Below are positions 34,678-50,967 of a DNA stretch of 64,000 nucleotides, piece after piece. The notes under the pieces were generated by a model. That model was given only the letters and a program-made list of their open reading frames with translations. It searched no databases and was not told where the DNA came from. The first letter of the stretch is position 1, and each line of letters opens with the position of its first letter. The translations under genes and the position numbers were made by a program. This stretch comes from Serpula lacrymans var. lacrymans S7.9 (Eukaryota; Basidiomycota; Agaricomycetes; Boletales; Serpulaceae): contig NW_006763304.1 in assembly GCF_000218685.1 (NCBI RefSeq), positions 343,349 to 407,348 of the forward strand. Reading direction: 5' to 3'.

Positions 34678-36491
34678 TGGACGACAATGTTGCAAATAAA
34701 AATCAAGGTACATTTGTTGGCCTATAGAAGGGTGGAACGAGACATTACTAAGGGGCCTGTTCTGTTGGTGCATTAGACCCTACCTTGCAAGGCTTGGAGA
34801 AGGATATAGAGACTTTGAGGGGAGATATTGTTGCTAAGAAGGCTGAGGTTAGTGAAATCAAGAAGAATCTTGACCAAAAGAAGCGAGGAGGTGGAAAATG
34901 TACAGCATCTAGTCATTGTCCTGTGACATTTCTGATGATGGGTTTGATTTGGTATAGGACCATTTGATAAAGTCCAGGCCAAGCAGACAGCGTTGGAGAA
35001 AGCCATGTGGATATTGAAGGATCGGTTCAACACCCTCAAAGGCAAGCCAACTTGCTCAAGTAAGGACAAAGTAACTGACTACATTACTAGCGGCCGGACC
35101 AGCAGATTCTTCTGTAACCAATGCAGATCCGGACTTGCATGCGACTGGTATGCAGCAAAATGAGAAGGAGATTGACAATGCCACGGATCAGCCTACACAT
35201 GGAGAATCAGAAAGAGGTGACCACGAAGAAGGAGAGGACCATGCACCGAGTGACAGTGCAAGAGAAAGCGCTCACAAAATCCAGGCTGCAGAGAGACAAG
35301 CAGGGTCCGAGCGTCAGGAGTGTGCGGACGAAGGACCAGAGACAACAAACCAGGATCATGTTGACCAATGGAGCCATTTTCCGGATAGGGAATCAGTCCA
35401 GCCAGCGACAGAATCCCCACCAGTCCAGCCAGTGCAAAAAGAGACTATACATCAGCCCCCTGACTCAGTTGGACTAATGGCTACAACTTCCGAGCAAAGT
35501 CCTGGTCAATTGGAAGCAAATGAGCATGCTATGCTTGAAGAGCAATTAGAAAAGACGAAGGCAGAGCTCCTCAAGTTGAAGGAGGAGGTGGGAAAAAATA
35601 AGAAAAGAGCAAAAGAAGTTGATTCAGATGACAAAATGGGAGGGAAGTGCAAGAAAGCCAAGAAAGCAAAAGCAAATAAGGAGGCCAGTAGTTGTAGAAA
35701 AGACGAGCCAATAAAAGGTAAGCGCACATACCTCCTTGTTGAGTGGTTTTTGTTAAATATCCGCTCACAGAGAAAGAAAGAAGAGGCCACAACCAGATCC
35801 AGCAATTTTTACAAGGAAAGCGCCGCAGCATTCATCCCACAATCCAGTCGTTAATACGAACTGACCCCAGCTTTCTTCCTGAGGCTGCATTTATAAATCG
35901 GGAACTTGCTCTACACTGCCTAACGACAAACCATGCCAATATCATGTGCCTCTATCATAAAGATGGCAACAAGACAGGTGCCACAGTGGAAGATGAGTGA
36001 CAGGGACACCTCACCCACAAGCTCTCAATGAAAAAAAAAGCGACAGCATAGAATGCCTGCCAGGGTACTTACACTGTGGGTGCCCTGAGGATCATGTCTT
36101 ATTCAATTTTTACCTCTGGAAATATATGCGAGCCAGTGATGCTGATGGCAACAACACAGAGACAATGTTATCTCAGCTCATTCCCCCTTGCTTGCGCTAT
36201 TTCCTGTACAAAACCATGCAAGACTTTGGTTTGAGCATTGATCGTTTATACACCCACTTGCCAGGAAGCAATTCCAAAAAACATATTACTTGTCATCTTA
36301 TTATTTCTGCGGTGGAGATACTGCACAAAATTAATGAAAAGGATGGTGAAGACAAGGAAGTGTTTGGATGGGATGAAACTAATCACAGCAGAGGTGTATC
36401 GAGTTCCGGCGAGAACAGTCCAAAAGAGGGCCTCACTGATAATTCTGACACTAACTCCAGCATAGGATCTCAATCCGACTCAGACTTTTAA
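34678..36491 (+). CDS. Unrecognised coiled-coil, charged accessory protein (multi-exon prediction)
   Basis: A start at 34,678 gives MDDNVANKNQ. An intron follows, then LQGLEKDIETLRGDIVAKKAEVSEIKKN (coiled coil) and FDKVQAKQTALEKAMWILKDRFN. Next comes a long acidic, Gln- and Glu-rich exon (about 35,090-35,715, open for over 200 codons) with a second coiled coil, MLEEQLEKTKAELLKLKEEV, and a basic tail KKAKKAKANK. Exons after 35,770 have several possible frames (for example RPQPDPAIFTRKAP and PEAAFINRELALHCL). The last exon, 35,997-36,491, contains GCPEDHVLFNFYLWKYMRAS and ends SIGSQSDSDF. I know of no family for it. The long exon has no TGA lesion, unlike the other genes of the insertion. Exon structure is tentative. 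Confidence 0.45.
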
Positions 36492-36659
36492 TATCAATAA
36501 AATAATGATAATATATGCCATATTGACCTGAACATTGGCCTGAATATGAATAGCGCATAAATGGTCACATGATCTGCAAGGCTAAAAAGTAAATAGTACA
36601 GTCAAAAGATGTGCTTGAAGATGGTTCAAACCAACGACTTCACCAGTGCAAATATGGTC

Positions 36660-37062
36660 ATGTGATTGTATGTTGGATATTGTTGCACAACCAACAGTTA
36701 TGGTGTACTGTACCACAGTGACACATATAGTAGGAATAAACCATACAGTGACTGAATAGTTTCCCCACACTATATGGCTCAAAGCTAAAATGTGTTGCAC
36801 TACCATCCAGTCACATATGGTTGGAGTGCACTGTACTATGATTACACATATGGTGGCAATGAACCATACAGTGACTGGACGGCTTCCTCACACTATATGG
36901 CTTAATGCTGGATAGTGTTGCACTACCATCCAGTTACATATGGTTGGAGTGCACTGTACTATGATTACACATATGGTAGGGATGAACCATACATTTTCTG
37001 AATAGTTCCCTGGCACTATATGGCCTAAGGCTAGATAGGGTTGTACTACCATCCAGTACCTA
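36660..37062. repeat. 123-bp minisatellite, about 3.3 units
   Basis: Units start ACATATRGT at 36,723, 36,846 and 36,969, exactly 123 bp apart. Each contains AACCATACA, a CACTATATGGC block, TTGCACTACCATCCAGT (with variants) and GGTTGGAGTGCACTGTACTATG. A half unit precedes (36,660-36,722) and the last unit is cut after CATCCAGTAC. No coding potential. Confidence 0.85.
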
Positions 37063-37072
37063 TTGCATTTTT

Positions 37073-37093
37073 ACAACAACAACAACAACAACA
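37073..37093. repeat. (CAA)n microsatellite
   Basis: Seven consecutive CAA/ACA units directly after the minisatellite, in AT-rich DNA. Confidence 0.8.
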
Positions 37094-37365
37094 ATATACA
37101 TGTGGTGGTCATTGATCATCCATCTATTGTCATATGGTTGGTAGACAATCATATGGTAAGTCTGTTGTGACTTTTGTTTATGGTTTTCCATGACTATCTA
37201 ATGTTACTGATATAAACATTGGATGCTACATAAGCACCATATACCGTAGGAGGCATTTGTGGCTTGCTTTATATTTGTGGACAGTGGTAAATATACATGT
37301 GGGATCATGTGAGTGTTGCTAGTGTAATAATCCACAGTGGACTCAGAGAGTACAGAAAAGCAAAT

Positions 37366-37439
37366 TGGACCAGCCAGGGATTGAACCCAGAACCTCCTGC
37401 CTATATATGGCGGTGCTCTAACCAACTGAGCTACCAGCC
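37366..37439 (-). repeat. tRNA-like sequence, probably SINE head or tRNA pseudogene
   Basis: The minus strand reads GGGCTGGTAGCTCAGTTGGT, then a loop ATATATA, then GGTTCAATCCCTGG, so both the A and B boxes are good. The acceptor needs several G-T pairs, the anticodon stem has one mismatch (CCGCC/GGCAG), and the anticodon would be ATA with no known use. It differs in sequence from the element at 22,176 and 26,297, so it is a separate family. Confidence 0.65.
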
Positions 37440-37771
37440 CATATCAACACTCAATTGCACAATGTTGTCTAACAAGGCCCAGGCTTTGACCTTGACAATT
37501 CCAACAGCTAGATATGGTATTGAAACGGCATGTTGATAAATATCAGCTGGCTGTATACTCCTTATGACCATATGTTGTACACAGTGTGCAGTGAGAAACC
37601 GTGAGAGTTTAGACGGCCGGTCATGTGTCGCCTGCCCCCATCCTACCTTAGACATCTCAGTTATTTACCAGAAAGACTAAGGTATAGTAACATCATTATT
37701 ACAGTTAAACACATACTTACACATTCCTTTAGAGTCTTTTCATTTACAGGTACATTTGAATAATATATCAG

Positions 37772-38477
37772 TCATTTACCAGAAAGACTGAGAGTCTTTT
37801 CATTTACAGTTCTATTCATCACATCAAGTTCTGGGTCTAGGACCTTACACATTTCATACCAGGGCAGCAAGCCATGTTGGACATCGCTCTTTCCAATAAA
37901 TTCAAAGCCAACACTCTTGTAAAAGGAACGGAGGTCTTCGTGTGAGAGAAGTAGCACCTGCTTATAAGATACAGATCCCTCTGCACAAGCAGACTCCAGA
38001 CGCGAGATGTATTCACGCATTAGATTCGAAGCAATACATTTCCTGCGATATGGAGGCAATATCGCAACGGCGTGCACGCATACGGATGATGAGTTGGGTA
38101 CATGAGTGAACATTGAACTGTGTGTTAATGTCAAAGAGGGGGAAAGGGTGGAGCACACATAGCCTATTAGGGTGAGGGAACTGGTAGCCGGCTCGCCGAG
38201 GTAGGCACCCAAGAAAAGATCAGGAGCTTGGGCTTGACGGCTCCTTGAAATGTTAAAGTTCAATCAAAGCGATCAGCTAACTGATTAAAATGCAGTTGAA
38301 GGAAAGATACCTAAACTTTTCAAGACTCGCAGCTTCATCAAAGGGAAAGCCTGATCATGTTGTTTAGTGCGACTTGAACCGTAAATTGCACTGGAGAGAT
38401 AGACACTTACTTGACATTTCTATCATATGTGCATCCAGCACATCATCAGCAGAGACATAATTGTAGATAACAGACAT
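37772..38477 (-). CDS. GNAT acetyltransferase (arylalkylamine/polyamine N-acetyltransferase-like)
   Basis: Cytosolic acetyl-CoA-dependent N-acetyltransferase of the AANAT/Paa1-like type; likely substrates are arylalkylamines or polyamines, an inference from similarity. The start at 38,477 gives MSVIYNYVSADDVLDAHMIE. Exon 2 is GFPFDEAASLEKF, and exon 3 begins SRQAQAPDLFLGAYLGEP. Motif A, which binds acetyl-CoA, is VAILPPYRRKCIASNLMREY, where Cys replaces the more usual Gly. The C-terminal region has LLLSHEDLRSFYKSVGFEFIG. The gene ends LDVMNRTVNEKTLSLSGK. The last 52 bases or so are duplicated in the inverted empty-site copy at 17,173. The 20.75-kb insertion lies 134 bp beyond the stop. The coding region looks intact. 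Confidence 0.85.
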
Positions 38478-38674
38478 TTGGGATAAGGATGAAATATAGT
38501 GCCAGTGGTTAATGTGTAACCAAAAAGAATGCGAATGTGAAATTTGATCGTTCTAGTAGCTAAATGACCCTCCGGGTTGACAACCTCTTGCTGGCAACGC
38601 TACAACAGCCTCAGCGGCCAGGCTCAATGGTGTGCGGACGGGCGTCTCCACAAGACGAAAAAAATAAACACATT

Positions 38675-38744
38675 GCATTAAGAGGGAATCGAACCCCCGG
38701 CGGGTCGATGGCAACGACCCAGGTTACCACTACCCCATTAATGC
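38675..38744 (-). tRNA. tRNA-Gly (anticodon GCC), second copy
   Basis: 70 nt, identical to the copy at 5,597 except for one base in the T stem (GGGGG/CCCTC, a G-T pair). It has the same cloverleaf and anticodon loop TTGCCAT. A T7 terminator follows on the minus strand. The 3' flank GTGTTTATTTTTT is shared with the first copy, so the pair arose by duplication that included the flank. Confidence 0.95.
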
Positions 38745-38854
38745 GTTATAATTAAGCCAGCACATGATCATGATGAGGACGAAGATAAAGCTTTTGACAG
38801 AAAAAAGTGAAGTACAGCAATGAAATCATGAGCAACACGCTCTGCCAATTGGAA

Positions 38855-42193
<3,339 letters not shown>

Positions 42194-42772
42194 TGTGATA
42201 GAGCAATGACACAAGAGTGCATTGGGGGGTCCGAGAAAGACTGAGTATGTAACAGAAGAAGTCCTAGTCAGATGAGCAAGAGGGGTTCTATTGACGCCCA
42301 GGAACCAAGCCTACATCCCGACGCAAAACTATATCAACGGGGCTTTACTGCAATATCATGAAAACCCACCATTGTAGAATATATGCAGAGAAAACCAAGG
42401 CAGCACACCTATTACAAGCGGAAAGTAATTGGGGAGATGCTTACACCCGCGACTTGTTGGCATCAATTAGTACAATGGATACATCAAGGTAAATAGAAAC
42501 AAGAAGACCAAGAATGTAATAGTTCAATAGCCAGAAACATCGAAGCACTCTGGGAAAGCACTTGGACAAGGCACTTACCTTTGTCATACTCGGGCAATGA
42601 CCTCGTGTTCAACAAAACGGCAATGTAATATTCCTCGTACCATCAGGTTACCAGGCCTGCAATCAGAGGCATGAGACCTTCATAACCACCTGAACAGCAT
42701 TTTCCGAGGGTAGCACTAATACAAGCTAATGTATTCAAGTCCTGAATAGACACAAGCAACATATCCTATTAT
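42194..42772. other. Promoter region of cellobiose dehydrogenase 1
   Basis: 579 bp between the tandem CDH genes with no coding signal. It should contain the CDH1 promoter and the CDH2 3' UTR. I recognised no specific operator. Confidence 0.5.
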
Positions 42773-46128
<3,356 letters not shown>

Positions 46129-48186
46129 GGTGATATCGGTATGAGACGATACCGAAGGTCAGAGAGAGGCCTCGTATTTATTGGAAGTTTTTCCACCCCA
46201 ATATGAGCGAAGAATTTCCGCTGATACTTAGGAACACCTTTGAAATCCTATGCCCTTTTGGAATATTGTGCCAAGGTGATCTGACTGTGATATCACAATT
46301 GCGGTTCTGACGTTTGCGGAGAGATCAAGAGCATGCGTTCGTTAAAGACGGAAACAAATCGGTAACGCATTCATGCTTGTGACCTTTTGATGCCCAGCTA
46401 GTACGTCAGATAAGTCAACGAGGGCTAGAAATAAAAGACCGAGGATGAGTCGTATATTAAATGCAATATTCAGTGAGGAATTACATTGATCGACTCACTC
46501 GGAAAGGATGGTTCAACGAGGCACCTCCCTTCAACCTGGCCATATGATTCCGACCTTGTCCCGACCAATGTCCTTGAACTCAGCAGAACGGATGTGAAAG
46601 AATGCAGCCGCCTAGAACGAGATGTGCCATGTATTGGAAAGGAATAAAAGGAGAATAAACAATACAAATCACATGTCATCATCTGTCTTCTCGCCTGTTA
46701 CTTTGTCGTTGGACGAAGAACCATGTGTGCAATTGTAGTCTCTCTGCGCGAATAGCTAGAACTCTAAACTGTATCGGGTGAATTACGCGCTATGCTCCGC
46801 AAAAAATAGGCGTCAGTGATGAGCTTCCCTGTATAGTGCTCCTTCAGACTAAAGCGGTCCGTCAGTGTGGTGCCAGAGACCTGAAGTCTGTGTTGTCGCG
46901 ATAAAAATCCGCAATGAACGCTATCATTGATGGAGATATCGACTCAGATTCACAGTATCGAGTTTCGTGTTATACAATGCGGTATCGATATTGATACTAT
47001 CTTGCATTGTCGCAGACTCGCGGTCACCGATACAGAGTATTACAGACCTGCATCATGACTGGATGCGCTGTTTGTTTGGTCGTATTAGATTTAGACGCCA
47101 ATGGGAAACAACGACAAGCAATCCGGCCTGCAGCTGATTGTGGCAACAAAATTTCCGATGGGGAGTTCGTGGCAGTGGGGAGCAAAGAAAACAGATAATA
47201 AGCTTATCACCGTCAAGTCCTGACATGCAAAGCTTTCCGCTCTGCTACCCGGGCGCTCAGAATAACCATCAAACACCATGTATTTTCTTTCAAACCCCGA
47301 TACACCTGTTTTTCATTGGGGACTATCATTTCTAGGTCTCAATGTTTCAGAATCGTAGCCCCATCAACCAAACGAATTCGTACTTTGGTTAGGGTGTCTT
47401 TTATCAAGATACCAGCCACCCCTCTACCACGTCCGGATCAATGTTGCTTCAGATGCAAAAGCGAATCGTCTAATCCGCACGAACATGGCAATGTAAGATA
47501 TCAGTTATCTTATGGCTCTTGTCACGGGTGATATGAACCTCTCGCGACTTGGCACTGACATGGAACTGTTATCGTGATATTTAGCGCTATTACTATGATA
47601 GGTATACGTACCGATCGAGTCTACCTGTATGTTTCCTTCGCGTGGTCTATGCTGCTGGGCTCGTTGTATGACTTGGCATGTCGAACCGTTATGTATACGC
47701 TAGCATTTTCTTACCACTCAAAATTAAATAGCAAGATGGCTATTGCACTACAAGTAAGATGCGTTTGTGAGTAAGCTGTATATTGTTGACTGTTGTTCGG
47801 GCTGTAAATTGCCGAGCCTGTGAACGCGCGATCCATCCTTGCAGTGACCAGTCCGCTGTTCATTCCAAACTCTCTGTTCCTGTCTTGCTACGGCAGTTGA
47901 CGTACGACGACGCACCCTACTGTATCGCTCACGCTTCGGTATCGTTCTTTTCGCTGAGCGTGGGCTGGTTACTCGCAACAGAGCGCTTATCGAACATCTC
48001 GCCACTGCACTACAGAACGTGTCCCTCTTTTCCATCTTTTCATACCTTTTTTCTTCAGATTTCTTTTGATTAAGTCTAATCTTCCAACTTGATACCCGTT
48101 GTTCTCGAAGAACTCGAAGCCTTAGAATCACCAGCACCGTTCATTCGTGCCAATTCGTGTGGATTTTGTAACTACGTCAACCCATC
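46129..48186. other. 2.06-kb divergent intergenic region
   Basis: It lies between CDH2 (-) and SPG1 (+). No open frame has a recognisable motif and no tRNA-like structure was found. It must hold the CDH2 promoter and the SPG1 promoter and 5' UTR (pyrimidine-rich near 48,020-48,180). A small or noncoding gene cannot be excluded. Confidence 0.45.
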
Positions 48187-49195
48187 ATGTCCACCTCAGC
48201 TTCTTCCTCCACTTCAACGCCATCTTCAGCAACAGCCGGGCCTAGTGGTCAAAACCCCCATCCCTTGCTGGAAAACAACGAAGAAAAGAACAGTGTGGTC
48301 ATCAAAGTTGGCATGGTTGGAGATTCGCAGATAGGCAAGACGAGTCTCATGGTCAAATATGTAGAGGGCAGTTTTGATGAAGACTACATCCAGACGCTAG
48401 GTATGTGCTTCGTATTCTTTTTTTTTACCTAGCATAGCTATCGTTTGAACCAACCATTTATGCCTCAAGGCGTCAATTTCATGGAGAAAACCATCTCCGT
48501 CCGGCGGACAACCATCACTTTCTCGATATGGGATCTGGGTGGTCAGCGAGAGTTCGTCAATATGCTACCGCTAGTCTGCAATGATGCTGTCGCTATTCTA
48601 TTCATGTTCGACCTCTCTCGAAAATCGACCCTCAATTCGGTAAAAGAGTGGTATCGACAAGCACGAGGTTTTAACAAGGTAAGCAATTGCAAATTCGTCT
48701 CGAGAGTCCTGCATAGCACTATGGCCGCTCGCTTGTTTTCTTAATCACACACGTTACTGGCAAACATTGGTTTGGTTGATGGGAATGGGTGCTTCTACTT
48801 GTTGTACTAAGACATGATATCGATCGTCAAATGAAGCTGATAGCTCCATGTGAGTCACTAATACTGACCTCTTCCTTTCACAGACTGCTATACCTTTTCT
48901 GATCGGGACAAAATTTGATACGTTTGCAACATTTCCAAGAGACGAGCAAGAGGAAATCACTAAGCAGGTATGTCAACATATTACTTCACCTATGTATACT
49001 CTTCTGACTTTGCATATTGAGGCCAAACGATTTGCACGGGCTATGCATGCATCATTGATATTCTGCTCTACATCTGCTTCAATAAACGTTCAAAAGATCT
49101 TCAAGATCGTGCTCGCAAAAGCGTTTGACCTCAAGTGTGTAATTCCGGAGATCGAGGGTATCGGAGAGCCTGTGCTCATATACGTGGATGTGTAA
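48187..49195 (+). CDS. SPG1: Septum-promoting GTPase SPG1/TEM1
   Basis: Ras-like GTPase at the spindle pole that triggers the septation initiation/mitotic exit network. Four exons (48,187-48,400; 48,470-48,678; 48,884-48,967; 49,022-49,195) give about 226 aa. The N-terminal tail is Ser/Thr-rich. The P-loop is GDSQIGKTSL. The effector region EDYIQTLGVNFMEKTI matches the Spg1 family exactly in style. Switch II is WDLGGQREF, with Gly instead of the Ras Ala as in this family. TKFD replaces NKxD, and CSTSASINVQKIFK carries the SAS-like motif. There is no C-terminal prenylation box, which is normal for Spg1/Tem1. It appears intact. Confidence 0.93.
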
Positions 49196-50967
49196 CACTG
49201 AATATTGTTCATCTATACGGAGTTGGGTGGAGAAGTGTCGGCAGAATGAGGTGTGTTGCATGTTGAGGGGAGACGGGGGAGAGGCATCAAGGTGAAGTGG
49301 TGTCAATGTGTATATATAATTCTCACTTGCTAATGTCAATATGGAACTATCTATGTTATCCTGCGTTAATTTAGGCTACCCACCTCTGGGAATGGTACTG
49401 TCTACTGAGATGCGCTGTTGTAACGCGGGTAGCGATGCTGATGATCTCGACATGTTTTTTCACACTCAATTCGCGGACGGTTACGATAAATCACTGAAAG
49501 GACTGACAAGAATGCCGCCTGTCATCTTCTGCCCTATTTATTCACCCTTTTAATTCTTCGTTGGTATTATTTACAATTACCAAATTCCTTTGTAACTTCC
49601 TTTGACATCCCTAGCACCGACTTCCACCACGTATATCGCTCCATCCAATCACTATTGTCTTTTGTGTTGTCGTTTTCTTCGTTTTGCTGCATTCTTGTCC
49701 TTGCTCCTCTATCGTCCCGCATCTACAAACCTGTTCAAAAATATCTTTTTCTTCTTCTATTAGCCCAACAAGATACTCGGAGCGTAGCTTCAACCCGACA
49801 TTCCTTTAAACTGGTGGAGGCGGTATTCTTGATCGCTGTCACGGTGTATCCACCTGATTCCATCCTGCCAGCGCTCCAATCTGATTTCGTGCCATGCTTC
49901 TTCATCCATGTCTTCATGTCTTCACTACGGAAATCATCTATTTAAATGACATGGTACCAATTCTCCTGATTAGCCTCTTTATGCAATGGGCTGCCCAAGC
50001 TTTCAAGTTTGCTCTGATGCGGTTCTGCTGCATTCAGTTTCTGCCGATGACCGGGAATGAGGTCCGAAAATCATGATGCCGGTCCATTTCTTGCTCTTGC
50101 ACCGTGACTACCATCGAGCGCTGGGATCATTGAGAAGTATCGTGTGGTATAGTGTTGCCACGTATAAGGTCCCTTGCCAAGGACAACTATGTGTGATGGC
50201 AAGTTAGGACTGAGTGTGGCAACGTGTGCTCTCTGAGTCTGGGGACGGAGTTCAAGACGATTGACTGTGACCATTCCAGATACAACTATGCGGTCAAAAC
50301 GGTACCTTTATTTTGGCACGGACTTTCAGCGAAGATAAACTGACTTCAGCTTTCTGACAGCTCTCCGGGCCCCATAACGCTGTGATCGGTCATCTCAGAA
50401 CATGTACTTCCTAATAGTCACCGTGCCATGACTTCAAGTTGACAAGTCGGAATGTTCCAACTCCTCTGTGGTATTCCTGGAGGCCCGCCCTGCCCTGGAT
50501 TGCCTAGCCCCTTGTTTTTCGCGTGCCACGCGTACAGATAGCAAGGTTTCGCCTCTGGTGAGACGGTGTCGACCACTCGCCGCGGAGCTCAAAAGACCAA
50601 CCTCTCATGCTCCAGTCCTATAGTTCCAAGAAGCTTCATAATAGCTTCCATGCGTCGTCAATCTTTTCAGGACATGGGCCCGCATGATTAACCCCTTCTC
50701 GTTGATACGTTGATAGACGCGTTCTTCCCTTAGAGGATGATACCGTCTGTCCAGGGGTTTACGACTGTTAAACTTTGAACAGCCGTGCGGTTTCTCTAAG
50801 ATCCACAAGGTGTTTCGCACCATCACTAGTCTCAGAGTCACCACAAAATGGAATATACAGTGATCCCCCTTGCTTAGACATCACTCTCTCTTAAGGTACA
50901 AATAGAGGATCATTCTGGCACTGTATTAGTCGGAGCCCCCTGCGATTCCAGAAGCAACGAGGCAATC
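49196..50967. other. 1.77-kb intergenic region without a recognised gene
   Basis: Contains several 60-100 codon frames on both strands (for example 49,655-49,945 +) with no domain, no consistent exon pattern and pyrimidine-rich plus-strand tracts. It includes the SPG1 3' UTR and the chitinase promoter. Confidence 0.4.

Larger units (their letters stand above)
16887..37638. mobile_element. 20.75-kb composite insertion flanked by 9-bp direct repeat CATCCTACC
   Basis: CATCCTACC occurs at 16,878-16,886 and again at 37,639-37,647. Left flank 16,758-16,886 and right flank 37,639-37,825 are contiguous, sharing one CATCCTACC, in a 307-bp copy at 17,173-17,479. This shows that the flanks were once adjacent and that everything between is inserted. 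The interval contains a Copia element, a KDZ transposase, accessory genes and repeats. I found no terminal inverted repeats: the ends begin AGATAGCC and, on the other strand, GGGGCAGG. KDZ-type elements are known to make target duplications of about 8 bp, so a KDZ element is the best candidate for the founding insertion, but this is inference. Confidence 0.75.

Noticed and set aside
26079..36491. TET/JBP dioxygenase, often carried by mushroom KDZ elements
   Set aside because: I looked for its His-Asp and ligand motifs on both strands and saw none.
36660..37062. CRISPR-like array
   Set aside because: The unit is 123 bp, tandem without unique spacers, and the host is a eukaryote; it is a minisatellite.
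16887..37638. Search for terminal inverted repeats at the ends of the 20.75-kb insertion
   Set aside because: The ends AGATAGCC and GGGGCAGG show no match by eye, so I did not claim a defined transposon family for the whole block.
49655..49945. 96-codon plus-strand frame as a small membrane protein
   Set aside because: Hydrophobic content is explained by a pyrimidine-rich tract; no family match and no start context support.
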